Source: Tausonia pullulans (lineage: Eukaryota; Basidiomycota; Tremellomycetes; Cystofilobasidiales; Mrakiaceae). Taken from it: a DNA stretch of 64,000 nucleotides. Location: assembly GCA_951802195.1 (NCBI GenBank), contig OX637629.1:620001-684000 (forward strand), given 5' to 3'. This document shows, piece by piece, positions 23,314 to 34,209 of the stretch; the first letter of the stretch is position 1; each line of letters starts with the position of its first letter. Below the pieces are notes generated by a model. The model saw nothing but the letters and a program-made list of their open reading frames with translations, did not search any database and was not told where the DNA came from. The position numbers were made by a program, and so were the translations under genes.

Positions 23314-25959
23314 TGAGGTCGGGCGATGTACATGGCCTGTCTCGCGCTGCTGTCGCGATGTCACCCCTCTCTCTTCTGTGTCGTGTCCTAGCAAGTAAGC
23401 GATGCGAATCGCGAATTTTCATGAAAGCCAAGGACGGCGGTTTATTGGGAATAGTGCGAACCCGAGCGAGCAGGTTTCCCCTCTTCCCCTCCTCCCCCTC
23501 TTGACCGCTATGTGGCTAGCGAGACGAATGCACATTCATCGACTGCCAGTCTAATATACATGTATGCAAGTGGCACCCCTCTCCAAAGCAGTATCACAAG
23601 GTGGACGAGGACACAGAAGAGCGTCGCCGCGGCTGAACTCCCGATGATGCTCGCTAACGCTTCAGAGTTTGACCGGCGCAACGGGCGCATGAGCTCTGTC
23701 GGTCGGGCCAGCAACAGAGGCCAGAAGCGGCCGCATTTATCTCGTGCTGCTGACGGGCATGATTTAGCCCTAGTCGACAGATATTGCTACTGTTGAGGCC
23801 GGGTTTACATGGCGAACGGTGACGGTCCCGCTGGAAGTTCTGGTCCGCAAAAAAGGTGGGCGTGGAAGGAGCGACGGTGAGCGAGGTCTTATATTACTCT
23901 AGCTCCATGCACTTGATAATGATGTTTGAATGGGCGATAAAGGTTGAGGGTTGCATAAGGTCGTCCGTCAGCGGCAAGCCCACCGATTCATGAGACGTCG
24001 GCATGATTAAAAAGTCTACAGAGCTCTTGAAGGCTTCAAACATGAATAGGAAGTTAACGTTTTTTTAATCCAGAGAAAGCAGATTTGCATTGAACTCCTC
24101 TGGAGGTCGCTGCACGTGCATGCACTGGGCAGCTGTCCGTCGGTCAGTGTTTAGGTAGATCGACATAGATGCGTAGGGGAGGCGGGAAGGCACAGACCGG
24201 GGCGGTTTAGAGCGTTCAAAACAGAAGATCGATCTGGCTGTCAGCGATGGGCTCCCAAAATAAGTTGCCCATGAAGAGTGTATATGACTCACCCTCTGGC
24301 TCGGGGTTGTCGATTCCGTCGCAAAGGTCGACCAGGCGAACCAGGCGTCAAAGTCAAGTCATGGCGCGAAGTCGCTGGCGCCGGTTTCGCTTTGCCGAAG
24401 GAACATTGATCGGCGGTCACTAGCCATGAGAGAGGCAAACTTTGGGGAAAGGAGGGATAGGGCGAGGAAAATTGAGAGTGCCAAATGCTTTAAGGAGGAG
24501 CTTATATTGTATTTAAAGGTTGAAATGTGAAAACTCGGGATCTCGAGGCTGGAGCCTGGCCGGTTGACTTGACAGGCGGTGGGTGATCAGGCCCCTGTTC
24601 TTGTTGTATTCTTCGCTTGATAGAGGTTGGTAGAGATTACATAAACACGTTCAGACTCCAGGAGGGAGCTTGCTTGGTTGCGGGCACTTCCGTTTTGTCT
24701 CACCGATGTCCTTGAAAATGCTCCTGACAAGGTGGTCGGGACGATGAGAATCCTTGGTAGATGACGAATACGTAATAAGCAGGAGTAACATGGTGTACAA
24801 ACGTAACGGCATTTCAATGAGAGTAACCAGACTGCCTGGCTCAACGGAAACCACGCCCGCGGTTCTAGGGAGAGAACCGGAATCACTTTTTCCGGAAGAA
24901 GAGTTTGACGAGTGGAATGATCAGCCCGCCCGCTCTCCTCGCGACCGGCCAAATCAATCCAAGCTCTTACCCTCAGAAGCAAGTGGCAAAGGGCAGAAGG
25001 ATGGCCCACTTCTGCGGTAATTCACGTTTCAAAAGCGTCTATCTTGCGATGTCGAGAGCCTGCTCCCGACCGCAAGCTAGTGATAGGGGTCATTGTCACT
25101 GTGGTCCTCTCAGGAGCACTGGCTGTGGCTGACGACGCTATCGAGGACGTCGAGAACGAGGCGGAGCTGAGCTCGTCACCGTGGAAACCCCAAAGGCACT
25201 GCCAGTGCTGGTCGTACTCGTCAATGCCACCGATGTTCGCGTGGATGATTCTTCCACGGTCACCAATTCTAACTGAGCAGCTCCAAAATCCAGGCGCACT
25301 TGGAAGCCTTTGCAAGGGAGAGAAGGCCGCGTATACACGGAGGAAGAAGGCGACGGCGCACATGCGATTCATTATCTCGGCAAACTTCTGCTTGTCAGGG
25401 AAGGCCTCGGGGATGATACAGGCGGAGAAGCTAAAGTATGATTGGACGAGGTTGTTGCACATGCAGCCAGCTGGAGGAAGAGCTTGACCCGTTCTGTCAG
25501 ATACAGGTCCAGCCAGAGACACGCGAGTAGACCGGACTGATGAAGGTCGGCCACGCTTGAAATAGAGTAACAATCCACCACGATGTCGTTGAGATTCTTG
25601 CAATACGGACATTTGTTGAAGATGTTCAGCGTCTGACGGGATAAGAGCTCATGATGGGAGCATTGAGGAACAGTGTCGCTTGGATCACAGTTGGAGGTGG
25701 CAAGAGAAGTTGAGATGAAGGGGGGGTAGTGGACTATAATTCCGGGTGGCGTCGGAGTAGTACCTCTTAAGAGAGAGCGAAGTGGTGGTCGAGATTGAAA
25801 TTATGAGGATCAACAGGCCACTGGAATATAAATCCTCGATGACAATGGTCGTTGGGAGGAAGCTCGTCTGGTGCGCACTTGTCGCTCTAGGCTCTCACTT
25901 GCTGCCTCTCCACTCGCGTCGCCCGCTCTCGCCCTCCCTCCCAACCGCCACACTCCCCC
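23314..25959. other. Gene-poor stretch of lower GC content; no confirmed gene
   Basis: About 2.6 kb in which I could not build a convincing gene. By eye it is less GC-rich than the flanks. Short open frames on both strands look partly protein-like: for example + 25074-25150 contains a hydrophobic run LVIGVIVTVVLSGALAVA, and the - strand near 23900-24050 reads as a short acidic frame. None joins into a full model. It could hold a lineage-specific or decayed gene, or non-coding RNA. One candidate is listed separately. Confidence 0.45.
25130..25640 (-). CDS. Doubtful candidate: Cys-rich protein with Ser/Thr-rich tail
   Basis: On the - strand, frames carry a Cys pattern that looks like a fungal extracellular domain: KCPYCKNLNDIVVDC, then after a likely short intron GCMCNNLVQSYFSFSAC and EIMNRM, then a Ser/Thr-rich segment (EESSTRTSVALTSTTSTGS). 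Possible donors lie in the spacers, but the frame cannot be closed with confidence, and I see neither a clear signal peptide nor a stop that fits. The limits given are approximate. It could be a real secreted protein gene, a decayed one, or chance. Confidence 0.25.
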
Positions 25960-26610
25960 ATGTCTGGATACCTCGTCGCCGTCATCGCTCTCCTCGTGGT
26001 GCGCCTCTCGCCTGCTGATCTGACCAGGGTGTCCGCAGCTCACTCGTACTCCTCTCCTCCAGATCATTCTCGGTGTCGCGTCGTGGTACTTCACGCCCAA
26101 GGGTCCCAGCCAGACGTCAGTCCGCCGGCCCTCTCGCATCTTGCTCGCCCGCCTCCGAATGAGCCACCCCCAGGTAGCGAACACTCTAGCTGATCTCCGC
26201 GTCTTGTTTGCCGGACCCAGCCTCCTCCGATCCTCTATCCTCCTCGCTCTTGCTGCCTGCTATCTCACGTCCGTGCCTTCTCTTCGTGCCCGCGGTCTCA
26301 CGCGCTCGCGTACTTCGCGATCGTGTTCTGAGCCTCGCCTCTCGGCTTCCATTGAGCTGAACCTCCTGTTCTTGATCTTTCCTCTTGTCAATCAGCTGGG
26401 CCATCACTTACCTCGCCCAGCTTCACCCTCTCATCGGTCAGTCTTGCGCTCGCCTTCTTCCGAGAACCCCTCACGCGCTCTCGGCCCCCTCTCCCCCGGC
26501 GTCTCTCCCTGACTCAGCACCTCGCTTGCTTTCGCTTCTTGCCAGCTCCCAAACGGTCTGATCTGAGGCATGAGACAGCGGACTTTATAAGTTCGCGGCA
26601 AATGGATTGA
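25960..26610 (+). CDS. VMA9: V-type proton ATPase subunit e (Vma9)
   Basis: Five exons (25960-25998, 26063-26115, 26221-26268, 26396-26436, 26546-26610) give an 81-residue protein whose frame closes exactly. It begins MSGYLVAVIALLV, has GVASWYFTPKG between two membrane helices, then a second hydrophobic stretch (ILLALAACYLTWAITYLAQL) and HPLIAPKRSDLR, the signature of subunit e of the membrane Vo sector. Small size, two transmembrane helices and this C-terminal motif match the family length of about 70-80 residues. It helps assemble the vacuolar proton pump. Introns make up about 60 percent of the gene. Confidence 0.93.
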
Positions 26611-27548
26611 GCCGGCTGGCTCCCTAGATGATTTGCATGTGTGATAGAACTCGATCGTTGGTGTTCGGTGCAGCATGAGGACCGCTCTCGAAGCGTCTCT
26701 CTCAAGGGGCAGGAATCATGGACCGCCATAGTAATCTCATCGGCGACAAGTCTCAACGAAGTGGTCCTCATGATATATTCGCGGGATAAACGGATGAGGA
26801 AAGGAGGGCACCGGCTGCGCTCAAAGTGCCGACCACCGGCAGGAGGCGCCCCTGGAGACGCTCTTTTTGCTCGCCAGACGCCTTTTAAAGCGACTTCGCG
26901 CTGTTGAATGAAAGAGTGAGATCTCCGCTGTGGCGATTTAACTGTCCTTGAGCTGGATCGAAGGGCGCAACCAGCCATGGAGAATCACGAACTCCGCAGC
27001 CTTCGTCTTGTACAACCCAGCCTCCTCTCGTTCTAAGGCATGGGCAATGAAGACTTGTACTCCGCGCTCTCGCTTCTTTCATTCTTGATATCTCCCGTTG
27101 AATCGATCTATCTGATATGGATCAGAGGACTCTGTCAGCATGTCTATCGGTCTGTACTCGCTCGCGTCTTGGTTGCCGTCGCATTTCGGCCGTCCGCTCC
27201 GTCTTGATATATTTTGCGGACCTGCGCAATCTCAAGCCGAGACACTGTGACTGTTCTTCAATTCTCCTCCAGAGCCGGGCTGCGAATAGAGCGGGGGTGG
27301 CAAGACGGCGGGGTGTCCAGGCACGTGCGTCATTCTGGCGTTGAAGGCAAACATTAGATGAACCCCTCCTCTCGGCTTCGCTCACCGAACCACCACCCAC
27401 CTCGCCCGACAATCCGTCCTCGCAAGCTTTGCCGCAGCATCGCGAACATTTAACACCCTCCCACTTGACTCACGTCCTCGCCCTCTCCGCGCTCGCTCCT
27501 CTTCTCGCCTTTCTTCTCCCTCTCGCTTGCGCGTCAAGCCTCCACCCC
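26611..27548. other. Intergenic region between VMA9 and the metallophosphatase gene
   Basis: About 940 bases with no supported gene. Open frames on the - strand near 26514-26978 lack any domain or splice support. It contains the 3' end of VMA9 and the promoter of the next gene; the last 130 bases are pyrimidine-rich, as leaders often are here. Confidence 0.5.
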
Positions 27549-29728
27549 ATGCCTCCGAAGATCCCGTCACCTGCATCGCGCCAGACGTCGTCCTTCCCCC
27601 TCCTCCCCACCGTCTCGGGTTCGGCGAAGGACTCTAGATTCCCTTCCCCCTTCCTGTCGGACCCTCGCCACTCATCCATGTCATCCGGAGCCTGGGACGA
27701 TTTCATCCCGGCGCCCTCGTCGCGGTCGAGCGCGTGGAAGGGCTATCGCCGGTCAGCGAGCTTCGGCGTCGTTGTCCTCTTCCTCCTTACTCTCTTCAGC
27801 CTTGCAGCCACCGACCGAGGCGACGCGCCCATATTCAAGGGCCTCCAGAGCGGATGGAGTGCCCCGGGCGAAATCGAGCTCGGCGGATGGACCTCCGACA
27901 ATGGGCTACCGCCGCTGTCTGATATCGAAGGGACAGTGCCAGAGAACGGTCAGGGCGAAGGCTCTTGTGAGTGCTGGGTCGAGTCCACGTCCCTAGGCAC
28001 CGACCCGCCTCTGATCAGCCCATCTGTAGTCCGTCTGGACCTGGAGAGATACCGCACCATGGACACCGTCGACGAGAAGACTCTTCGACTCAATCAAGGC
28101 GGCCGCCTGATCGTTGTCGGCGTACGTGGATGCTTTGCTCGTCGCTTAACATTTGCTCATATGCGGACTGATAAGCCTTGACTCCTCAGGACATTCATGG
28201 ATCCGTCGCTTCTCTGGAGAAGCTGCTTTCCAAGCTTCACTATGTACGTAGCCCCCCTTTTTCTCCTCCATCATAAAGCCAAACAACTCCCTTTAGTTCA
28301 GCGCCACCGCCTTCACGGCGAACTTGACTGTTGCTGTCTATCGAGCTGACGACGATACCCTCTTCAGCACCCGAAGAAGGACACGTTCCTTCATGTCGGA
28401 GACTTGGTTGCGAAAGGCCCCAAGCCTCTCGAGGTTCTCGCGCTGATGCGGCAGTACAAGGTGAGACTTTTCGCTTAGGCCACATCATCCGGCGTTCATA
28501 AAAACCCGTCACCGAATCTCTCTCTTTTGGCTCTCTAGGTTCAAGGCGTCCGTGGTAACCATGACCAGTTCGTCGTCGAGTGGCGTAACTGGATGGAGGA
28601 AGTCCGCCGCAACCACATTGTCTCTTCAATCTCAGACTTTGATGAGTGGGACGAGGAGAGGGCCCGCAAGCTTGGGTTTCCTGACCACTTCAAGTGGGGC
28701 GAGCATTTCGAGATTGCCATGTGAGGAGCTGAAATTTGATAATCTTTTGATCTAATCTCGCGGATCGCGCGGGCACGTGCCGCGCAATTGATTTAGACTG
28801 ACCTGCTCCCCCATGCGGCCCTTCTCTCGGCACACCAGGACCATGTCGGAGGACGACTACAAGTACCTTCTCTCCCTCCCGCTGAAACTTCACTGTGAGT
28901 TGCAGTGCGAAATTTACACTTGTGAGCCCTTTCTTCGTACTAACATGCTTACCCCACAGTGCCCTCGATTCACGCCATCATCGCCCACGCCGGTCTCCTT
29001 CCCGTCGATCCAACCCAGTCCTCGCTACTAGACGACTCCTTCCACGCGGAACCATCATCGGAGGCGATGAACGTCACGCTGGCCAAATCCCCTCTCCACT
29101 GGAAGGACCCCTCGCTCTCCCGGACTGAGGCCGAACTAGCGCTCGTCTCGTCCATCCCACAGAACATCGACCCCTGGACACTCACCAACATGCGTTCGAT
29201 CCTTCGCGGTGGGAATGTCACGAAAGATAGCGACCAGGGAACGCCTTGGAGCGAGCTCTGGAACGCCGAGATGGCGAGCTGCACAGGACCTGGCGCTCGC
29301 AAGCTCGATGATTCGATCGCTGAGGAGGCTGAGGGTGAGCAACAGGATTTATCTGACGAAGATGAAGCAGTTGCGAAGGAGGACGAAAAGGACGACCGGC
29401 GGCGAAAGAAGCACAAGGAGAATGGCGGCAAAATCAATAAACCTGATCCTTCGTCTTGCTCGCCGATAAACGTCATCTACGTGCGTCTCATGCTGCCAGA
29501 GGCCTCGGTTGGATGTCCGCTGACCGCCTAATCTCGCTATTTCTACAGGGCCATGCTGCTGGCCGGGGTCTCGACATCAACCCGTTCTCGTTCGGTCTCG
29601 ACTCGGGCTGCGTCTACAGCCACCGTCTGACAGCGCTCGTCCTCGGAAACCTCAAGGGCCTCAAGAAGCAGCCCAAGGTTGTGGTCGGGGATCTTGAGGG
29701 ACGGCTCGTCGATGTCTCGTGCCCGTGA
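27549..29728 (+). CDS. PPN2: Calcineurin-like metallophosphatase, vacuolar polyphosphatase (Ppn2) type
   Basis: Seven exons (27549-28121, 28190-28243, 28368-28460, 28539-28720, 28839-28894, 28960-29480, 29549-29728) give 552 residues. A Ser-rich N-terminal tail precedes one membrane anchor (SFGVVVLFLLTLFSLAAT). The catalytic domain then shows the metal-binding motifs GDIHGS, VGDLVAKGP, RGNHDQF and, late, HAIIAHAG and GHAAGRGLDI. Ppn2 in yeast is a zinc-dependent endopolyphosphatase delivered to the vacuole, and the single N-terminal anchor fits that topology. An acidic/basic low-complexity insert (SDEDEAVAKEDEKDD and a following Lys/Arg stretch) lies between the last two motifs. Exon 1 ends exactly before GDIHG. 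The specific Ppn2 label is inferred; a general PPP-like phosphatase is the alternative. Confidence 0.82.
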
Positions 29729-30006
29729 TGGAGAGTCTTGCTTGTGTTTCTTCGTTGTTACGTTAGATGGAGTCGCCTTTCCCGTAGCGTGCTGCTTTTA
29801 CATTATGAATTCCGTTGCGCTCTATCTTTGTACAATACATGTCATGACCGTATGGAGCACCAGAGGCGGTGAGGTGAAGAGGCGACGACCGGGAGCGGTG
29901 TGTGCGCGTTTCTTAAGAGCACGAATACTGCGACTTAAAAGTGACGAACAGCGAATACGTCCCCTTCCTCCGACAAACCACCATCTCGCTCTCCCTCCTT
30001 CTGACC

Positions 30007-31829
30007 ATGCCCAGCGTCTTATCGCGTCAGCTCTTTGGGATCTGTTTGGTCCTCTGTGTTCTCGTTCTCCCTGCGCTGGCCCTCCTCGAGAAGACGGACG
30101 CGCCTGCTCCAATCCACGTGCGTCGTCGAGCTCACACGCGTCTTGCTTCCGTAGATCTTGCTTTCGCTCGCTCTCTTGACTGACAATATATCGTTGCCGC
30201 TTGCTCATTCGCCCGTCGGGTTTGTTGTCGGGTTTCTCCTCGCAGTACTCGGACCTGAATGCTTGCAGCGCGATCCAACGACTGAACGATATTGTAGGCG
30301 CGCAGGAGGCCGCTCAGGCTCAGGATGCCAAGTTCAACTTGCACGATTTCTTCAGCACCCTCTTTCCCTTCGCCGAGTGCGTACCGTTCCAATTTGAGAA
30401 ATGCCCTCTTTGTTGTTGCAGTCATTGTGTTGACGATCGCTGCGCCCCTTCTCAGTCCCGGGCACAACGCGCTGCTCGCTGTGCGTTGTCACACGACCGG
30501 TCTCCGCTTTCAGTTTCCCTTCACCTGACAGTTTTTCGATCCAGACGTTCTACATATCATCGTTTCCCAACTTTGTACTCTTCTTCATCCCCCCGGACAT
30601 CCCTACCTCGGTCCTGAACGTCATGATCGCCTTCGCGACGGGCGGCTTGATGGGCGACACCTTCATCAACCTGATCCCGCACGCCTTCCTCGGAGAGCCA
30701 GCCGTTGAGGGCGGCATTCAACTTGTTGTCGTCGACAAGGGCCGAAACGTCGTTGTTGGAGTGGCTTTGTTTGCCGGATTCGCCCTGTTTTTCCTCATTG
30801 ACAAGGTGAGACCCTATTGACCGCGGACACCAGTACTAAGCTGACTCTCACTCCTCATCCAGACGATGCGCTACCTCGCCAGCCGAGCTGAGGAACACGA
30901 TGGTTTCGCCTCCTCTAATGGACACTCTCACTCTCATTCCCATTCCCATTCGACGGCCGTCACCTCCGCTGTCGAGTCCTCGGAGAAGGCCGCGCTCCGC
31001 AAGCGCGGATCGTCGGCGACAGCTTCTGCCCCGAACAGCGAAATCGTATCTGCCGATGAGGACTCGACTCCGGCTCCTGCTACCTCAATCCAACTCAGCG
31101 CATATCTCGGCATTTTTGCCGACTTTACGCACAATATCACCGAGTGAGCCGAGTGCTGGCCTGTGGTTGGGGAGGCCAACTGACAATTACTTCCATCGCC
31201 AGCGGCCTCGCCATGTCTGCTGCTTTCTACGCATCCCCGACGATCGGCGCGACGACGACGATTGGGACGTTCTTCCACGAGATCCCCCATGAGCTCGCCG
31301 ACTACTCCATTCTCGTCAAGTCCGGGTGCGTAAACTCTCTGTGCTCGGACTGCATGGTTCTCAAACGCTATATTCACAAACACATTCACCCCATTCCCCA
31401 TCTTCCCAGGTTTTCCAAGAAGCGCGCCCTCGCTGCTCAGTTTGTGACGGCTATTGGCGCGCTTATCGGCACTCTCCTCGGCATCGCCATCCAGCGGTTC
31501 TCCTCTTCTGGCGCTTCGTCATCTACGGACAACCATGCTGATGACTTGGCAGCCAAGCTCACCCACCAGGCGAGCGGCTTCTTTGGCACGGGCATCAGCG
31601 CAGGAGAACTTGTCATCCCTGCTGTCGCCGGTAGCTTCCTGTACATTGCCAGCGTCAGCGTGTGAGTCTGTCCCATCTGCCCGACGGGGACGTAGATAAC
31701 ATTGGCTGACCCTTTTGCAGCGTTCCCGAGCTTCTCGCCGAGAGCAAGAGCGGCCGTCAGCTCGTGAAGGAAGGCGTCGCCATGGCCTTTGGTATCTCGG
31801 CTATGGCCTTCCTCGCCTGGCACGAGTAG
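30007..31829 (+). CDS. YKE4: ZIP-family zinc transporter (SLC39A7/Yke4-like)
   Basis: Eight exons (30007-30117, 30246-30376, 30456-30480, 30545-30805, 30863-31143, 31203-31325, 31410-31661, 31721-31829) give 430 residues. The N-terminus is a signal peptide (LFGICLVLCVLVLPALALL). Next come a TM segment with FYISSFPNFVLFFIPP, TGGLMGDTFINLIPHAF, and a His-rich cytosolic loop containing GHSHSHSHSHS. The metal-site helices follow: HNITDGLAMSAAF (TM4) and FFHEIPHELADYSILV (TM5), the HEIPHE motif typical of LIV-1 type ZIPs. It ends in further helices and WHE. Relatives move zinc from the ER or Golgi to the cytosol. The 25-nt exon is needed to keep the frame (PFAD joins PGHNALLA). Confidence 0.9.
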
Positions 31830-32328
31830 ATACTAGAGCATGGAATAGAGGTTTAATCAGATGTGAAGGCCCGCCATTCGATATTGGAGCAGGGGGGCCT
31901 GATTAGCTGAAGGGTTTGCACGAACGTTATGGTTGCGGGCCGATGCGCCTCTCCGTTTTGTTTGCTCTCCTCCTGTTTTTGTTCCCTCCTCCTTTCAACA
32001 GTATATCATTGATTTGCTCTGCATCTCCTCATTCGGCTCTGAGAGCACTCCTTCAGTTCTACCGTCTTTGGTCGCACTCAGCATGTCGCTTTCGGACTCG
32101 ACTTTTCTTTTGCGCCCAAAGCATGTGTCTAGTCTCTTATTCTAGCTCAAAAGATAAACCAAAGCTGACAGAAGAGAGAGCAAATGCTAAGTTGGTCAGC
32201 GAAGAGCTGACAGATGACGAATGTCCGGAGGTCGCCGATAAAACGCCAGTGCGTCGAGAATCTCACCTCATCAAAGTACCTCCCTTCTCCCCTCCATCTT
32301 CCATCGCCCTCGTTCGACCCACATAATT
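31830..32328. other. Intergenic region between the ZIP gene and the flavin oxidoreductase
   Basis: About 500 bases between tandem genes. A 136-codon open frame crosses it but has no recognisable features. The last 50 bases are C/T-rich and probably belong to the downstream leader. Confidence 0.5.
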
Positions 32329-34209
32329 ATGTCTCCCCCTGCTCCCGAGAAGCGCAACGTCGCTGCGCCCAACGTTCCCTGTTTGTTGTTCTCACCTTTG
32401 ACTCCCTCGCTCTTTGAATTGTGGGCTGACGTACTCGTCATCATTGTTCGTCCAGACTTCCTGCCCCTCACCCAGCCGCCTCCCGGCACTGAGCTCCCTG
32501 AGAAGACGCGGGAGGTTGGAGGACCCAAGACAAAGGTCTTTGAGCCTCTAACGATCCGAGGCGTTGAGTTCAAGGTTGGTCGAAGTTTCAGGTGCCTCCC
32601 CTCTCTCGCTCGCTCGCTGACTGACGTATTGCGCCTTGAAAAGAACCGGATCTGGGCTTCCCCCATGTGCATGTACAGCTCTGATGATGGTCACGCCACG
32701 GACTGGCACCTTGTTGTACGTGAAAGCGAGATTCCTCAGGGTCCAGATGTGTCCTGGCATTGATGACGCGTCGGCTCTTCGCCAGCATCTCGGTTCGCTC
32801 GCCGCTCGTGGTGTCGGGGCCATCTGCGTTGAGGCCACCGCCGTTGTCCCCGAAGGCCGAATCTCCCCAGAGGATGCCGGTCTCTGGACCGATAGCCAGA
32901 TTGCGCCCCTCAAGCGGATCACCACCTTCGTCCATGGCCAAGGCACTAAAATCGGGGTCCAGCTCGCCCACGCCGGCCGCAAGGCCTCTACCGTCGCACC
33001 TTGGGTCCGCGGTCAGTCCGGCGGTCCCAAGAGCGAGGTTGCCCACGAGGACGCCGGTGGATGGCCCAATAATGTCTACGGGCCCTCGCCCATTGCCTTC
33101 TCCGAAACACAGTGCGATCCGATCGAAGCCGACGAGCCATATCTCGCCAACTTGCTTCGCCAGTACGAACTCGCTGCCCAGCGATGCAAGAAGGCCGGCT
33201 TCGACTTCGTTGAAATTCACGGAGCACATGGGTATGCCTTGCATTCCTTCATGTCACCTCTTTCAAACGTTCGGAAGGACAAATATGGTGGCTCGCTCGA
33301 GAACCGGCTGCGCTTCCCCCTAGAGGTTGCTCAGGTCGTCCGCAAGGCCTACGACGGCCCTATTTTCTTCAGGCTCAGCGCAACCGACTGGGCCGAAGGA
33401 CCGGAGAAGGGCCCCGATGGGGAGTGGAAGCAATGGGGCATCGAGCAGTCCATCATCCTCACGGGGGAGTTGGAGGTGGGTTCCATCGCTTGTGTGCCTG
33501 CCTGCTTGACGTTATCGCTGACAAATTGGCTTTGGCGAGCAGAAAATTGGCATCGATCTCATTGATGTGTCCTCTGGTGGCAATTGGTCCAAGCAGAAGA
33601 TCAACATTGGGCCAGGCTACCAGGTGGGTCCTCAACGGCGTTCTTTCTGCAGCTCCGCTGACTATTGTCGTCTTCGACAGGTTCCTTTCGCCGCCCACAT
33701 CAAGCAACACCACCCAAACCTCATGCACGTCACCTTCATTTGCTTCTTATGTCGCTTTCTCTGATCCTCGTTCCACCTCTCTCGCACAGTGTCAGCGCCG
33801 TCGGTCTTCTGACTGAGGCGGAGCAGATCGAATCTATTCTCCGTGCTGGCCATGCCGACGTACGCACTACCCTCATCATGATTTACGTCCGTTTTATCTG
33901 ACGCCTAGGTCCGATACCTCTCAGGTCGTCATGGTTGCACGCGAGCTTCTCCGAAACGCCGACTTCGTCCTCAAGGTCGCCGAGGAGCTCGGAGTCGTCG
34001 TGAAGCCCGGTACGTCGTACTACTCCTTCCTTCCCTTTTTTTTTCTTTTCTTTTGATACTGAACTCCACTCTATGTTCCAGCCGTTCAGTACGACCGCGC
34101 CTGGACGCGGATGACCTCCGGCAAACACGTCAAGGCGTCGCCTGTCAAGGAGGAGGCGCCAGCTCCGATTTATCACGGGGGCAAAGACCCTATCGTCGGA
34201 GACCGCTGA
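32329..34209 (+). CDS. NADPH-dependent flavin oxidoreductase of the Old Yellow Enzyme family (YqjM-like)
   Basis: The protein is an FMN-dependent ene-reductase TIM barrel. In order: KNRIWASPMCMYSSDDGHAT with the class III active-site Cys, HLGSLAARGVG, VQLAHAGRKAS, EIHGAHGYALHSFMSPLSN carrying the His pair that binds substrate, the DKYGGSLENRLRFPLEV strand, FFRLSATDW, GIDLIDVSSGGN, and late SAVGLLTEAEQ and ARELLRNADF with the FMN phosphate-binding turn. About nine exons; the start exon ends at a GTTTGT donor. One intron (33725-33789) appears to be GC-AG: only joining after CTCAT to TGTCAGC keeps the frame (NLIVSAVGLL). The natural substrate cannot be told from sequence. Stop TGA at 34207-34209. 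Confidence 0.88.

Noticed and set aside
30377-30420. Read-through of the ZIP gene into the hydrophobic frame containing VVAVIVLTIAAP
   Set aside because: It requires a frame change without a splice site. The intron ending at 30455 joins PFAD to PGHNALLA and keeps the family sequence.
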